From contig NZ_CP008896.1 of NCBI RefSeq assembly GCF_000730425.1, forward strand, positions 1,922,001 through 1,986,000: DNA of 64,000 bases, given 5' to 3'. Origin of the DNA: Pseudomonas fluorescens (GTDB taxonomy: Bacteria; Pseudomonadota; Gammaproteobacteria; Pseudomonadales; Pseudomonadaceae). Under the pieces are notes generated by a model. It did no database searches. It was not told where the DNA came from and saw nothing but the letters and a program-made list of their open reading frames with translations. Positions 16,833 through 27,535 of the stretch are shown one piece after another (position 1 is the stretch's first letter; each line of letters starts with the position of its first letter). The position numbers and the translations under genes were made by a program.

Positions 16833-16845
16833 TACCACTCAGTTA

Positions 16846-17826
16846 TTACTGAGCTTGAGCTTCAACCGATGCTTCTACGCGACGGTTAACAGCACGACCT
16901 GCTTCAGTTGCGTTGTCAGCAACTGGGCGGGATTCGCCGTAACCAACCGAAGTGATACGGTTAGGAGCTACGCCATCTTTAACCAGGACTTGCTTAACAG
17001 CGTCAGCACGACGCTGGGACAGCTTCTGGTTGTAGGCGTCTGGACCGACGGAGTCAGTGTGACCAGCAACTTCTACGTTGGTAGCTGGGTACTGAGCCAT
17101 GAAGTCGGCCAGGTTTTTCACGTCGCCGTAGCTGTTAGGCTTAACAACGGCCTTGTCGAAGTCGAACTTCACGTCCAGCTCAACACGAACAACCTGAGCA
17201 ACCGGAGCTTCTGGCTCTGGAACTGGCTCTGGAGCTGGTGCTGGGGTAGGAGCTGGAGCTGCTGCGCCAGCGTTACCGCCGAAGTTTACGCCCAGGCCGA
17301 CCAGTGCGGAGTAGTCCCACTTGCCGTTGTCCAGACCGTAGTCAGCTTCAACACCGGCACGAGCGTACAGGTTGTTGGTGAAGTAGTACTTAACACCAGT
17401 ACCTACGATAGCCAGGGTAGTCTGATCGCGACCAGTGTGGCCGTCAGCACGAACGCTGCCACGGCTCTGGTGACCGAAACCACCTTCTACGTATGGACGC
17501 AGGGAGTCGACGCCAGCCTGACCGAAGTGGTACTGAGCAACGAGGCTGCCGGTATCACCTTTGATCTTCTGGTTGCCGGTACCGTCAGTCGAACGGGTGT
17601 GGTTGGTCTTGTCGTAGGACAAGTTCAAGGACAGGTCGTCGGTCAGGAAATAACCGATGCGAGCGCCAGGATTGAAGCCGTCTTCGATGTGCTTGACGCT
17701 ATCGTTGTACTGCTTCTTGTAGAACAGCTCGCCTTCAACTGCGCCTTGGCCTTGTGCCAGAACGCCGAAAGAAGTAGCGGCAATAAGAGAACCAATGGCC
17801 AAGCCCAAGGTGTTTTTCAGTTTCAT
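16846..17826 (-). CDS. oprF: Major outer membrane porin OprF
   Basis: Abundant porin and structural protein of 326 aa. A signal peptide (MKLKNTLGLAIGSLIAATSF, cleaved after VLA) is followed by an eight-strand beta-barrel domain to about residue 180, a proline/alanine/glutamate linker (residues about 185-210) and an OmpA-type peptidoglycan-binding domain with VEVAGHTDSVG and NQKLSQRRADAV. Codon use is strongly biased, as expected for a very highly expressed gene. It lies downstream of sigX, which in pseudomonads drives part of oprF transcription. Confidence 0.98.
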   Translation of the reverse strand: MKLKNTLGLAIGSLIAATSFGVLAQGQGAVEGELFYKKQYNDSVKHIEDGFNPGARIGYFLTDDLSLNLSYDKTNHTRSTDGTGNQKIKGDTGSLVAQYHFGQAGVDSLRPYVEGGFGHQSRGSVRADGHTGRDQTTLAIVGTGVKYYFTNNLYARAGVEADYGLDNGKWDYSALVGLGVNFGGNAGAAAPAPTPAPAPEPVPEPEAPVAQVVRVELDVKFDFDKAVVKPNSYGDVKNLADFMAQYPATNVEVAGHTDSVGPDAYNQKLSQRRADAVKQVLVKDGVAPNRITSVGYGESRPVADNATEAGRAVNRRVEASVEAQAQ

Positions 17827-17933
17827 CCGTTAAATCCCCATCTGGTGATTGTAAAGCAGTCCCACATACCGGGGGACAACTCGGCGACAAGTCTAACAGA
17901 ACTTGCCTACACGTAAGAGATATTTGCACCGAA

Positions 17934-18524
17934 CTAAGTTTCAGTACTGTCCGCAAATTTCTCACGCAATTTATCAAGAGCGCGTTTGTAACGCATTTTT
18001 GTAGCACTCAAACCCATATGCATAATGTCAGCAATTTCCTGAAATTCCAGTTCTGCGACAAATCGTAGCACCAGAATTTCCCGGTCAATTGGATTCACAT
18101 GCACCAACCAGCGATCAAGCCCGCCCTTCTCCTCGGGTGCCGGCGTCTTTTCTTCAGACGCTTCCTCAAGGGGGTCCAGGCTCAACGCGTCCATCAAGCG
18201 ACGCTTTCGCCGTTCCTTACGATACTGCGTGATGCACTCGTTGTACGTGATGCTGTAGAGCCAGGTTTTGAACTTCGATTTCCCCTCGAAGTTCTTCAGG
18301 CCATACAGCACCTTGAGCATCACTTCCTGACAGACATCATCCGCATCGCGATCGTTCCCTAAATATCTTGAACAAACGTTGAACAGAGTGCGTTGATACC
18401 TGCGCATCAATTCTTCGTACGCGCGTGTTACGTGAAACAGCTCCGTGTGCGAGCGCGCGACCAACTCCTCATCAGAGAGCTCACGGGGGTCATAGCGCGT
18501 GGACAGCGTTTGGGCTTTATTCAA
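17934..18524 (-). CDS. sigX: ECF sigma factor SigX
   Basis: ECF sigma factor of 196 aa. Region 2 contains RNDADDVCQEVMLKVL-like sequence (DRDADDVCQEVMLKVLYG), and region 4 contains ILVLRFVAELEFQEIADIMH with SATKMRYKRALDKL. In Pseudomonas SigX controls oprF and membrane lipid composition in response to osmolarity and envelope change. No anti-sigma gene is adjacent; instead the mechanosensitive-channel-like cmpX and crfX lie upstream, as in other pseudomonads. Confidence 0.96.
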   Translation of the reverse strand: MNKAQTLSTRYDPRELSDEELVARSHTELFHVTRAYEELMRRYQRTLFNVCSRYLGNDRDADDVCQEVMLKVLYGLKNFEGKSKFKTWLYSITYNECITQYRKERRKRRLMDALSLDPLEEASEEKTPAPEEKGGLDRWLVHVNPIDREILVLRFVAELEFQEIADIMHMGLSATKMRYKRALDKLREKFADSTET

Positions 18525-18610
18525 AACAAGTCGTGCCGACAGTCAGGTCAATGTCCACCACACCCTGGCAAGCCAGGATTGCGGCGGCGTACATTAGCAG
18601 GATTACCGGG

Positions 18611-19435
18611 TTAGCGGCTATTGACCTGCTGTTCCAGCAGAACCCGATTGGACAGCGACACTAGTTCGCCATCATCGGTCAGCACTGTAGTTTTCACCGT
18701 GCCGATCTCTTCAATCTGCCCTTCGACCTCGCCAACACGCACGTGCTGCCCTACCTGATACAACTCACGCACATAGATTCCCGCAAGAATCTGACCGGCA
18801 ATTCCCCGGCTCCCCAAACCCATGGCCAGCGCAACGGCCAGACCAACGGTAATCAAAACGATCACAATCACATGGTTGAGCAGGTCAGTCTTGACCTCCA
18901 ACTGGCTGATCGCCACCGAAATACTGATGATGATCACCAAGCCCTGGGCAATTCGCCCCAGGCCTGCGGCATAGTCCAGGCCCACACCTTCAGCAGCGCC
19001 GCGCACCAGACCATTGGCCAACTGCGCTAGCAAAACCCCTACCAGCAACACCAGCGCGCCACCGAATACTTTCGGCAAATACAGCGCCAGCATGTCGAGC
19101 GTAGCTGAAACTCGCTCAAGTCCAAGGGATTGCGCAGCAGAAACCAGAAAAATCAGCAAAACAAACCAGTAAACGATCTTGCCGATCAACGTCGAGATCG
19201 GTACCTGCAGCCCCACACGCCCCAGCAGCTTGGTCAAACCAGTGCCAGCCATCAAGCGATCGAGGCCCAGTTTGGCGAGCAATTTGGAGAGCAGGGTGTC
19301 AAGCAGCTTCGCCACGACAAAACCCAGCAACACCAGCACCAGCGCACCAAACAGGTTGGGAATGAAGTTCGCCACCTTGGTCCACAACGCAGTCATTGCA
19401 GTGACCAGACTCTGCGTCCAGAGATCAAGTTCCAT
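18611..19435 (-). CDS. cmpX: CmpX, MscS-type small-conductance channel protein
   Basis: Inner membrane protein of 274 aa with about five membrane segments and a C-terminal MscS-like beta domain (GLGSRGIAGQILAGIYVREL, then VGEVEGQIEEIGTVKTTVL). In Pseudomonas its loss affects SigX activity and membrane behaviour. The ATG at 19435 lies just after the crfX stop; a TTG two codons upstream is less likely. Confidence 0.92.
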   Translation of the reverse strand: MELDLWTQSLVTAMTALWTKVANFIPNLFGALVLVLLGFVVAKLLDTLLSKLLAKLGLDRLMAGTGLTKLLGRVGLQVPISTLIGKIVYWFVLLIFLVSAAQSLGLERVSATLDMLALYLPKVFGGALVLLVGVLLAQLANGLVRGAAEGVGLDYAAGLGRIAQGLVIIISISVAISQLEVKTDLLNHVIVIVLITVGLAVALAMGLGSRGIAGQILAGIYVRELYQVGQHVRVGEVEGQIEEIGTVKTTVLTDDGELVSLSNRVLLEQQVNSR

Positions 19436-19437
19436 AT

Positions 19438-19683
19438 TCAATCAGCCTTATCAGCAGTACGAGCAATAGGTTTACGACGAGAAACAGGTGACACATGGGC
19501 AGAACCATTGTTCAGCGCCATCATCAGTGCCGGCACCCAGCGGCCGAGCAGACCAAACAGGTCGCCCGCGCCTACCTGGCGGTTGGCCGTTTTCAGTACG
19601 CGGCCCAGGCAAGCATCGTCGTCACGGTTGGACGGCGAAGCGTTAAGCATGTCACGTAGAGACTGTTCAAACGGATCGTGCAT
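19438..19683 (-). CDS. crfX: CrfX, small conserved protein upstream of cmpX
   Basis: Protein of 81 aa, MHDPFEQSLRDMLNASPSNR at the N-terminus, then CLGRVLKTANRQVGAGDLF. No membrane segment or known catalytic motif. Identified by sequence and by its fixed place ahead of cmpX-sigX-oprF, where the P. aeruginosa homologue is called cfrX or crfX. A role in the SigX regulon is the usual suggestion. GTG and ATG codons further upstream exist, but homologues begin MHDPFE. Confidence 0.85.
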   Translation of the reverse strand: MHDPFEQSLRDMLNASPSNRDDDACLGRVLKTANRQVGAGDLFGLLGRWVPALMMALNNGSAHVSPVSRRKPIARTADKAD

Positions 19684-19768
19684 AGGGACCTCTCGCAAGT
19701 GATTTTAAAGACGAGGGCAAAATTCGTCGGGTCACATGACCTCTCCCGCCGTTCAGGTCACGTTCAGG

Positions 19769-20764
19769 TCAAACCCAGCGTAAACGTCGAAACAGCCACC
19801 ACTGCCCAAGGGCCACCGAGACCATTAACAGACAGGCTATCGCGAAGCCATAAGGGCTCTCGGAGAAGGGAATTCCACCCACGTTGATCCCCAGTAACCC
19901 TGTCAGAAAACTCATCGGCAAAAAGATCCCGGTGATGATTCCGAAGCGGTACATCGTGCGGTTCATCCGCACGCTCAAACGCCGATCCTCGGCCTCCAGC
20001 ACCAGCCCCACGCGCTCCCGGCTCAATTCCAGCTCTTCCAGGTAACGGGTCAGGCTGTTATTCAATTCATTCCAGTAGTCGGCATCGTCATCGACGAACC
20101 ATGGCAGTTTTATGCGTGTCAGCTGCGCAAAAATGTCGCGCTGCGGTGCCAGGAATCGTTTGAGCGCGGCAGCACGCCGACGGATCTGCAGGACACTGCC
20201 ATGTTCCGGGGTATACCGTTCGTCGGCATCCAGTTTTTCTTCTTCGCTATCGACGATTTCAGAGAGGTCGCTGACCAGATCCTGCACTTTATTGGTCAGG
20301 TACTGCGCCATGTACAGGATCAGCTCGGAAGCGGTTCTGGGGCCTTTCCCATCAGCCAACTGCACCAGCAACTCGTCGGTGGCGCGCAAGGGCCGCAGAC
20401 GCAGGGAGATAACACGGTCAGCCGAGGCAAAGATACGCACCGACACCATGTCTTCCGGCTCTGCCCCTGGATTGAGGTTGATCCCGCGCAAAAACAGCAG
20501 CAACTCGTCGTCCGGCAACGGCAACAACCGTGGGCGGGTGTTCTCCTCCAGCAGCAAGTCACAGGCGAACTCGCTCAGGCCACTGGATTTGCGCAACCAG
20601 GTCTGGGTCTGGGGATGGCTGCGGTCCCAATGCAGCCACAGGCTTTCCTGGGGCTGCAACTGCAGGTCGTCAAGCTCAGTCCGGGCAATCGAACGCGCAC
20701 CGCCTTTACCGTCCAGCACCAGGGCATGCACCAGCCCCCATTGCGCGTTTTCTTCCTCGAACAT
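19769..20764 (-). CDS. zntB: CorA/ZntB-family divalent cation transporter (CmaX)
   Basis: Protein of 331 aa with a large cytoplasmic alpha/beta N-terminal domain and two C-terminal membrane helices. The signature of the pore is GLLGINVGGIP, a GIN variant of the CorA GMN motif that is typical of ZntB proteins. From homology it carries zinc, probably proton-coupled uptake. The P. aeruginosa counterpart in this position is called cmaX. Divided from rraA by 24 bp in the same direction. Confidence 0.9.
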   Translation of the reverse strand: MFEEENAQWGLVHALVLDGKGGARSIARTELDDLQLQPQESLWLHWDRSHPQTQTWLRKSSGLSEFACDLLLEENTRPRLLPLPDDELLLFLRGINLNPGAEPEDMVSVRIFASADRVISLRLRPLRATDELLVQLADGKGPRTASELILYMAQYLTNKVQDLVSDLSEIVDSEEEKLDADERYTPEHGSVLQIRRRAAALKRFLAPQRDIFAQLTRIKLPWFVDDDADYWNELNNSLTRYLEELELSRERVGLVLEAEDRRLSVRMNRTMYRFGIITGIFLPMSFLTGLLGINVGGIPFSESPYGFAIACLLMVSVALGQWWLFRRLRWV

Positions 20765-20788
20765 CCTCACCCCTGTCGGCTACTGCAG

Positions 20789-21280
20789 TTATTCAGGCAT
20801 TTTCAACGGGCTGGGTGAAACAATCACGCCGTTATTGTCGGCGTAGACATACTCACCGGGACGGAACGTTACCCCGGCAAAGGTCACGGCCCCGCCCAAA
20901 TCGCCCACACCCTGACGATGGCTCTTCTTCGGATGGCTGGCCAGCGCCTGCACGCCAAGATCGGTCTGGGCGAGGACATCCACATCACGCACACAACCGT
21001 AGATCACCAACCCTTCCCAGCCATTTTTCGCGGCGCGATCTGCGATCATGTCGCCCAGCAAGGCGCAACGCAGCGAACCACCACCGTCGACCACCAGTAC
21101 TTTGCCAGTCCCCTCCAACTCGGCCTGTTCCTTGACCCGAGAGTTGTCTTCGAAGCACTTGACGGTCACGATCTGGCCACCGAAGGAGTCCCGGCCGCCA
21201 AAGTTGGCGAACATCGGCTCCAGCACCTGCACCAGGTCCGGGTAGGCGTCACACAGGTCGGGGGTAACGTAATGGTTCAT
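20789..21280 (-). CDS. rraA: Ribonuclease E activity regulator RraA family / HMG aldolase
   Basis: Protein of 163 aa of the RraA-like family. Characterised members either inhibit RNase E or act as 4-hydroxy-4-methyl-2-oxoglutarate / oxaloacetate aldolases. Motifs are [17 protein letters not shown] and [12 protein letters not shown], containing the Arg and Asp residues of the aldolase site. I set the start at 21280 ([15 protein letters not shown]); the frame extends upstream without family similarity. Confidence 0.93.
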   Translation of the reverse strand: MNHYVTPDLCDAYPDLVQVLEPMFANFGGRDSFGGQIVTVKCFEDNSRVKEQAELEGTGKVLVVDGGGSLRCALLGDMIADRAAKNGWEGLVIYGCVRDVDVLAQTDLGVQALASHPKKSHRQGVGDLGGAVTFAGVTFRPGEYVYADNNGVIVSPSPLKMPE

Positions 21281-21511
21281 CGAAAAACTCCTGTCGGTGA
21301 AAGAAAGGTGCCGAACATCCACAGCTACATCAGGAAAACGCATCGCAACAGGCATTCTTTAATGACCTGCCGCTGCAAGGGCGACAATGATCAAACCCAC
21401 TAGACTGTAACGCAATAGCCACTTCGCGACTGAATATGACCAGAACAGCCCGGTGCGTCATATCTTATCTGCAAGCCATCCCAAGCGAAACGCCCTCTTT
21501 AGAGCCTTTTC

Positions 21512-22501
21512 TCAGCCAGTCGCGGACACCCGTGCCGGCACTGCAGCCAAAGGTGTCAGTGGATCTTTCAACCAACGCTGCACCAGTGGCCATACTTCGG
21601 CCTGGGCGGCTTTACTGACCAGCATCTCGACATGCCCGAAATCATCGCTGAACCCTTGCTTGCGCCCCAGGCACAGGTATTGACGATGCTCGCTGCCCAC
21701 TTGGTCAAACAGCTTGCGGCAGGCCCAGTCCGGATCTTGACGATCACCAGCGGCACTCACTGCCAGCAGCGGTACATCGACCTCAGCCAGGCCTTTCCAC
21801 CAGTCGCGCTCGGCATCGCCAAAACGCCCGAACAAACCGTGCCAGCGCATGCTTTCCAGGGCAAGGCCAATGGGTTCGTCTTCCGGACCACGCTTGAGCC
21901 GCGAACCGGAAAGTTGAGCAAAGCGCCTCAAGATCAGTCGCCCCCCCCACTCCACCGGCGGAATTTTCAACGGCCAGTAGGTACGGCTGACCTGGCAGCC
22001 AAACAGAGCGACCGACGCCACCGCCGGCGCACCCAGATATTGGCCTCCCAGCGCAGCCGCCAGGGTCGTGCCGCCCAACGAGTGACCAATCCAGTGCGGA
22101 ACCTGCGCACTTTGCTCACGCACAAAGGCGGCAATGGCTGGCAAATCGTAACGAGCATAGTCGGCGACACGATTCCTGGCGTAATCCTGGTTGCGTCGGG
22201 AAAGCCCGTGGCCACGCATTTCCGGGATCCACACATCAAAACCCTGGCGCGCCAGATACGCCCCCAGGCCAATCCCTTTGGGCGAATACCAGAAACGGCG
22301 ATTGGAAAAGCTGCCATGCACCAGTACCACCGGTATGCCACGGCTCTGCGCGACATCGGCCAGCCCCAGGCGCGTCACCGCCAGTTCTACGGTGCCGTCG
22401 GGGCTGTTGCCAGGCTTGAGGCGATAGACATCTTCACTCAGGTCGCCACGGCGCTCAGCGCTGATCAAGGCGACGGGAAACAGGTTGCTGCTGCTTTGCA
22501 T
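21512..22501 (-). CDS. Alpha/beta hydrolase (EstX-type esterase)
   Basis: Cytoplasmic alpha/beta hydrolase of 329 aa. The oxyanion region is VVLVHGSFSNRRFW and the nucleophile elbow is WIGHSLGGTT. The catalytic His is probably the one in DDFGHVEML, and the Asp lies in SAAGDRQDPDW. Natural substrate unknown. Same position relative to ppsA and rraA as the P. aeruginosa esterase estX. Transcribed after the ppsA terminator. Confidence 0.88.
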   Translation of the reverse strand: MQSSSNLFPVALISAERRGDLSEDVYRLKPGNSPDGTVELAVTRLGLADVAQSRGIPVVLVHGSFSNRRFWYSPKGIGLGAYLARQGFDVWIPEMRGHGLSRRNQDYARNRVADYARYDLPAIAAFVREQSAQVPHWIGHSLGGTTLAAALGGQYLGAPAVASVALFGCQVSRTYWPLKIPPVEWGGRLILRRFAQLSGSRLKRGPEDEPIGLALESMRWHGLFGRFGDAERDWWKGLAEVDVPLLAVSAAGDRQDPDWACRKLFDQVGSEHRQYLCLGRKQGFSDDFGHVEMLVSKAAQAEVWPLVQRWLKDPLTPLAAVPARVSATG

Positions 22502-22514
22502 AATGTTCTTGCAC

Positions 22515-22548
22515 AAAAAAGGGCGGCGCCCGGAGGGAGTCCCGCCCT
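22515..22548 (-). terminator. Intrinsic terminator of ppsA
   Basis: Read on the reverse strand, AGGGCGG pairs with CCGCCCT around a 14-15 base loop and is followed by T residues (the A run 22515-22520 on the + strand). Confidence 0.8.
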
Positions 22549-22600
22549 GTACAGAATGAGAAATGCCGGCCAGCCATAGAGGCTGACCGGCAGATGGCAA

Positions 22601-24976
22601 TTACGCCGAGGCTTGGCCTTCAGCCAGGAAGAACCAGGTTTCCAGCACGGAGTCGGGGTTCAGCGAGACGCTTTCGATGCCCTGTTCCATCAGCCATTTG
22701 GCCAGGTCCGGGTGGTCGGAAGGGCCTTGGCCGCAGATCCCGATGTACTTGCCGGCCTTGTTACAGGCCTGGATGGCGTTGGCCAACAGCTTCTTGACCG
22801 CTGGGTTACGCTCATCAAACAGGTGAGCGATGATCCCGGAGTCGCGATCCAGGCCCAGGGTCAACTGGGTCAGGTCGTTGGAACCGATGGAGAAACCATC
22901 GAAGAACTCCAGGAACTCCTCGGCCAGGATGGCGTTGGATGGCAGCTCGCACATCATGATCACACGCAGGCCGTTCTCGCCACGGGTCAGACCGTTTTCG
23001 GCCAGCAGGTCAACCACCTGGCTCGCTTCGCCCAGGGTGCGCACAAATGGCACCATGATTTCGACGTTGGTCAGGCCCATCTCGTTGCGCACACGCTTGA
23101 GGGCGCGGCACTCAAGCTCGAAGCAATCACGGAACGCTTCGCTGATGTAACGCGAGGCACCACGAAAGCCCAGCATCGGGTTTTCTTCTTCTGGCTCGTA
23201 GAGCTTGCCGCCGATCAGGTTCGCGTATTCGTTGGACTTGAAGTCCGACAGGCGCACGATGACTTTCTTCGGCCAGAACGCCGCCGCCAGGGTGCTGATG
23301 CCTTCCACCAGCTTCTCAACGTAGAAGCCCACCGGGTCGTTGTAGCCGGCGATGCGCTTGTCGACACTGTCCTTGATTTCCACCGGCAGGCCGTCGTAGT
23401 TCAGCAGGGCCTTGGGGTGTACGCCAATCATGCGATTGATGATGAACTCCAGGCGGGCCAGGCCCACACCGGCATTCGGCAACTGCGCGAAGTCGAAGGC
23501 GCGGTCAGGGTTGCCGACGTTCATCATGATCTTGAACGGCAGGTCCGGCATGGCGTCGATGGAGTTTTGCTTGATGTCGAAGCCCAGTTCACCTTCAAAG
23601 ATGAAGCCGGTATCGCCTTCGGCACAGGATACGGTGACGCCCTGACCGTCCTTGAGCAGTTGGGTGGCGTTGCCGCAACCCACGACTGCCGGGATCCCCA
23701 GCTCACGGGCGATGATCGCCGCGTGGCAGGTACGCCCGCCACGGTTGGTGACGATGGCGCTGGCGCGTTTCATCACCGGTTCCCAGTCCGGGTCGGTCAT
23801 GTCGGAGACCAGCACGTCACCCGGCTGGACCTTATCCATTTCGGACACGTCCTTGATGATCCGCACCTTGCCGGCGCCGATGCGCTGGCCAATGGCACGG
23901 CCTTCCACCAACACAGTGCCGGTTTCTTTCAACAGGTAGCGTTCCATGACATTGGCCGAGGTGCGGCTTTTCACGGTTTCCGGGCGGGCCTGGACGATAT
24001 ACAGCTTGCCGTCGTCGCCGTCCTTGGCCCACTCGATGTCCATCGGGCACTTGTAGTGCTTCTCGATGATCATCGCCTGCTTGGCCAATTCGCTGACTTC
24101 AGCATCGCTGAGGCAGAAACGCGCACGTTCAGCCTTGTCTACATCAACGGTTTTCACCGAGCGACCAGCCTTGGCCTCATCGCCGTAGATCATCTTGATG
24201 GCCTTGCTGCCCAGGTTACGGCGCAGGATTGCCGGACGACCGGCTTCAAGGGTGTGCTTGTGTACGTAGAACTCGTCGGGGTTGACCGCGCCTTGTACGA
24301 CGGTTTCACCCAGGCCGTAGGCGCCGGTGATAAACACCACGTCACGAAAGCCCGATTCAGTATCCAGGGTGAACATCACACCCGCAGTGCCAGTTTCCGA
24401 ACGCACCATGCGCTGTACACCGGCAGACAGGGCCACCAGTTTGTGGTCAAAACCCTGGTGCACACGGTAGGAAATGGCGCGGTCGTTGAATAGCGAGGCG
24501 AATACTTCCTTGGCTGCACGGATGACATTCTCCACGCCACGGATGTTCAGGAAGGTTTCCTGCTGGCCGGCGAAGGAGGCGTCGGGCAGGTCTTCGGCCG
24601 TTGCCGAGGAGCGCACGGCGACCGCCATGTCCGGGTTGCCGGCCGACAGGGTGGCGAAGGCCGTGCGGATTTCTGCGTTGAGCTTCTCGGGGAACTCGGC
24701 TTCCATGATCCATTGACGGATCTGTGCGCCGGTCTTGGCCAGGGCGTTGACATCATCGACGTCCAGCACGTCCAGGGCAGCGTGGATCTGATCGTTGAGA
24801 CCGCTCAGCTCGAGGAAATCGCGGTATGCCTGGGCCGTGGTGGCGAAACCACCGGGCACCGAGACACCTGCGCCCGCAAGATTACTGATCATCTCGCCGA
24901 GGGATGCGTTCTTGCCCCCCACATGCTCTACATCATGGACGCCGAGCTTATCGAGGGAAACTACGTACTCTACCAA
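22601..24976 (-). CDS. ppsA: Phosphoenolpyruvate synthase
   Basis: Makes PEP from pyruvate and ATP with release of AMP and phosphate, for gluconeogenic growth. 791 aa, full length. N-terminal nucleotide-binding domain ([31 protein letters not shown]), the phosphohistidine domain with [15 protein letters not shown] near residue 420, and a C-terminal PEP-binding barrel ([35 protein letters not shown]). The likely start codon is TTG (24976), preceded by GGAGAGATCACC. Divergent from its regulator gene. Confidence 0.97.
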   Translation of the reverse strand: MVEYVVSLDKLGVHDVEHVGGKNASLGEMISNLAGAGVSVPGGFATTAQAYRDFLELSGLNDQIHAALDVLDVDDVNALAKTGAQIRQWIMEAEFPEKLNAEIRTAFATLSAGNPDMAVAVRSSATAEDLPDASFAGQQETFLNIRGVENVIRAAKEVFASLFNDRAISYRVHQGFDHKLVALSAGVQRMVRSETGTAGVMFTLDTESGFRDVVFITGAYGLGETVVQGAVNPDEFYVHKHTLEAGRPAILRRNLGSKAIKMIYGDEAKAGRSVKTVDVDKAERARFCLSDAEVSELAKQAMIIEKHYKCPMDIEWAKDGDDGKLYIVQARPETVKSRTSANVMERYLLKETGTVLVEGRAIGQRIGAGKVRIIKDVSEMDKVQPGDVLVSDMTDPDWEPVMKRASAIVTNRGGRTCHAAIIARELGIPAVVGCGNATQLLKDGQGVTVSCAEGDTGFIFEGELGFDIKQNSIDAMPDLPFKIMMNVGNPDRAFDFAQLPNAGVGLARLEFIINRMIGVHPKALLNYDGLPVEIKDSVDKRIAGYNDPVGFYVEKLVEGISTLAAAFWPKKVIVRLSDFKSNEYANLIGGKLYEPEEENPMLGFRGASRYISEAFRDCFELECRALKRVRNEMGLTNVEIMVPFVRTLGEASQVVDLLAENGLTRGENGLRVIMMCELPSNAILAEEFLEFFDGFSIGSNDLTQLTLGLDRDSGIIAHLFDERNPAVKKLLANAIQACNKAGKYIGICGQGPSDHPDLAKWLMEQGIESVSLNPDSVLETWFFLAEGQASA

Positions 24977-25154
24977 GGTGATCTCTCCACTAACTGTGTT
25001 GGAAAAGCTCAGGGCGCCGGTGGCTCAGTAGGAGCAATTACCGGCGTTTGTGGCCTGGACCTGGAAAATAAGTGAGAATGCGGCCCACTGTGGGACGGCA
25101 AAATCGCGCCTATCATATCCAAGATTCGTCATCAGCTTAAGGCCCAAGGCTCAA

Positions 25155-25973
25155 ATGAAACGATCTGCTTTCTTTATCTCCGATGGCACCGGCATTACCG
25201 CCGAAACCCTGGGTCAGAGCCTGCTGGCGCAGTTCGAAAGCATTACCTTCGCCAAATTCACCCGGCCTTACATCGATAACGTGGATAAAGCGCGGGCCAT
25301 GGTACAACAAATCAATCTGGCCGCCGAAAAAGACGGGATGCGCCCGATCATTTTCGACACCATCGTCAATCAAGACATCCGTGAGATCCTCGCGACCTCC
25401 AATGGTTTCATGATCGACATCTTCTCGACCTTCCTTGCCCCCCTGGAACAAGAGCTGAGCGAACATTCCTCGTACTCCGTGGGCAAGTCCCATTCCATTG
25501 GCCATAACTCCAACTATATGGAGCGCATCGAGGCGGTGAACTTCGCCCTGGACAACGACGACGGTGCCCGTACCCACTACTACGACAAGGCCGACCTGAT
25601 CCTGGTCGGCGTATCGCGCTGCGGCAAGACCCCGACCTGTCTGTACATGGCCATGCAGTTCGGCATCCGCGCGGCCAACTACCCGCTGACCGAGGACGAC
25701 ATGGAGCGCCTGCAACTGCCGGCGGTACTGCGCCCCCATCAGCACAAGCTGTTTGGCCTGACCATCGACCCGGATCGGCTGACGGCCATCCGCAACGAGC
25801 GCAAGCCCAACAGCCGCTATTCGAGCTATGCCCAGTGCGAGTTCGAGGTGCGGGAAGTGGAAAATCTATTCCGCCGGGAAAACATTGCGCATATCAATTC
25901 CACGCATTTTTCGGTGGAAGAGATTTCGGCGAAGATCCTGGTGGAAAAGGGGGTGGAGCGGCGCTTCAAGTAA
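25155..25973 (+). CDS. ppsR: PEP synthase regulatory kinase/pyrophosphorylase
   Basis: DUF299 protein of 272 aa that switches PEP synthase off by ADP-dependent phosphorylation of a threonine and on again by phosphate-dependent removal. Opens with [20 protein letters not shown]; the P-loop is [15 protein letters not shown]. The ATG at 25155 follows AAGGCTCAA. Divergent from ppsA, the usual arrangement. Confidence 0.95.
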   Translation: MKRSAFFISDGTGITAETLGQSLLAQFESITFAKFTRPYIDNVDKARAMVQQINLAAEKDGMRPIIFDTIVNQDIREILATSNGFMIDIFSTFLAPLEQELSEHSSYSVGKSHSIGHNSNYMERIEAVNFALDNDDGARTHYYDKADLILVGVSRCGKTPTCLYMAMQFGIRAANYPLTEDDMERLQLPAVLRPHQHKLFGLTIDPDRLTAIRNERKPNSRYSSYAQCEFEVREVENLFRRENIAHINSTHFSVEEISAKILVEKGVERRFK

Positions 25974-25993
25974 TCTCTGTTGCCTGGACTGAC

Positions 25994-26071
25994 GCTATCG
26001 CAGGCAAGCCAGCGCCCACAGGGGAATGCAGTCCAAGTGTGGGCGCTGGCTTGCCTGCGAAGAACGATAAC
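25994..26071. repeat. Inverted REP pair (REPIN)
   Basis: CGCAGGCAAGCCAGCGCCCACA and TGTGGGCGCTGGCTTGCCTGCG face each other across about 20 bp between ppsR and the MocR-type gene. It may also act as a terminator for both convergent genes. Confidence 0.85.
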
Positions 26072-26084
26072 GCAGTAAGCCTGC

Positions 26085-27509
26085 TTACAACTGAAACCTC
26101 CCCCCACCCTGCCCCAGCGCCGTGGCCAGCGCATCAAACCCCGCCCGCAATAACAGGTCATCCCCAGATGTATTGCAGATGCTCGCCCGGATAAACTGCG
26201 GCACCGCCGTCTGCCCTACGGCAAAGGCTTCTGCCGTGGCGATCAGGTAATTGTTTTGCTTGAGCTCAGCCTCGATTTCCGACGCCCGCCAAGGCTCCGG
26301 GACTTCAATCCAGAAGTGCGGGCTGTTGGGGTGCGTACGGTATTGCAGGCCGGCCAGCAGGTCTGCGACCAACGCCTTGCGCCGGCTGATTTCATTGATC
26401 TGCTGATGCAACAGGTACTCTGCCGTGCCGTTTTCAATCCACTGCGTGGCCAGTTCCAGGGTCACCGGCGTGGCCATCCAGCAAGTTGAGCGCAGGGCCG
26501 CAGAAATACGGCTGACCAGCGCCGGTGGCGCATGCACATACCCCACCCGCAAGCCCGCCGACACGGCCTTGCTCAGGCTGCTGATCAGAATCGTGCGCTC
26601 CGGGGCAAAATGGCTCAGGGGCGGCGGACGATCTTCCACCAGCACCCCGTGAGCCTCGTCTTCCAGAATCAGTAGGTTGTGCTCGCGGCACACCTTCACC
26701 AGCGCCTCGCGGCGGGCCACCGACAACACGGCAGTCGTCGGATTCTGGATGGTTGGCGTGCAATACAAGGCCGACACCCGGTGATTACGACAGACCTCCT
26801 CCAAGGCCGTCGGCACCACGCCTTCCTCATCCATCTCCAGGCCGATCAGACGGATGCCGAGCATCCGTGCGGCGGTGATCAGCCCTGGATAGGTCAACTG
26901 CTCGGTGACCACCGTGTCGCCCGCACGCACCAACGCCATCAACGCGCACAGCAACCCATGCTGGCCGCCATTGACACAGATGACCTGCTCGGGAATCGGA
27001 TGAAAGTCGCGTTGAACCAGCCATTGCGCGCCCGCCGCGCGGTAGCGGGGCAAGCCGGCATCCGGAGTATAGGCACTGATGTCCTGGAGAAACTTGGCGT
27101 TGGTCGACAGGGTTTGGAAGCTCTGGGCCAGGAAGGCCGTTTCCTGACCGGGGATATGCATATTGCGGCTCATATCGAAATATTGGCGCGGCTCCTCGCT
27201 GAAGTTGCGAAAGCCTTCGTCGCGCTGACGCTCCATCCCACGCTTGCGCACGAATGTACCGTCCCCTACCCGCGCCACTACCAATCCCAGGCGTTCCAGT
27301 TCACCGTAGGCACGACTGATGGTGCCAATGGTCACCCCCAGATTGTCGGAAAGTACCCGGTGAGGTGGCAGCTTGCGCCCCGGCTCGATCAAGCCTTCGA
27401 GAATGCCCCGCTCCATGACGTCGGACAGGCGCTTGTACTTCACGCCCTGCCCATTGGACAGGCCCTCCCGCATAATTGACACCATGTCAATATTTGTTTT
27501 GACAGCCAT
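26085..27509 (-). CDS. MocR-family transcription regulator (GntR HTH plus aminotransferase domain)
   Basis: Protein of 474 aa. Residues about 20-90 form a GntR winged helix (LPPHRVLSDNLGVTIGTISR, then AYGELERLGLVVARVGDGTF). The rest is a fold-type I aminotransferase domain with the PLP lysine in ILISSLSKAVSAGLRVGY, preceded by EDEAHG. MocR proteins sense PLP or an amino-acid adduct and control a divergent target operon. Here the divergent operon begins at 27613 with an exporter and sulfur genes. Direct repeats of GGGTTMAA lie between them. AGGG sits 7 nt before the ATG. Confidence 0.92.
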   Translation of the reverse strand: MAVKTNIDMVSIMREGLSNGQGVKYKRLSDVMERGILEGLIEPGRKLPPHRVLSDNLGVTIGTISRAYGELERLGLVVARVGDGTFVRKRGMERQRDEGFRNFSEEPRQYFDMSRNMHIPGQETAFLAQSFQTLSTNAKFLQDISAYTPDAGLPRYRAAGAQWLVQRDFHPIPEQVICVNGGQHGLLCALMALVRAGDTVVTEQLTYPGLITAARMLGIRLIGLEMDEEGVVPTALEEVCRNHRVSALYCTPTIQNPTTAVLSVARREALVKVCREHNLLILEDEAHGVLVEDRPPPLSHFAPERTILISSLSKAVSAGLRVGYVHAPPALVSRISAALRSTCWMATPVTLELATQWIENGTAEYLLHQQINEISRRKALVADLLAGLQYRTHPNSPHFWIEVPEPWRASEIEAELKQNNYLIATAEAFAVGQTAVPQFIRASICNTSGDDLLLRAGFDALATALGQGGGRFQL

Positions 27510-27535
27510 CTTTCGCCCTAATAGTGTGCTTTTAC

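Noticed and set aside
16855..17916. 353-codon open frame on the + strand opposite oprF
   Set aside because: Val/Ser/Thr-rich antisense shadow caused by the strong codon bias of oprF.
22613..24493. 626-codon open frame on the + strand opposite ppsA
   Set aside because: Antisense of a complete ppsA. Composition typical of a shadow frame.
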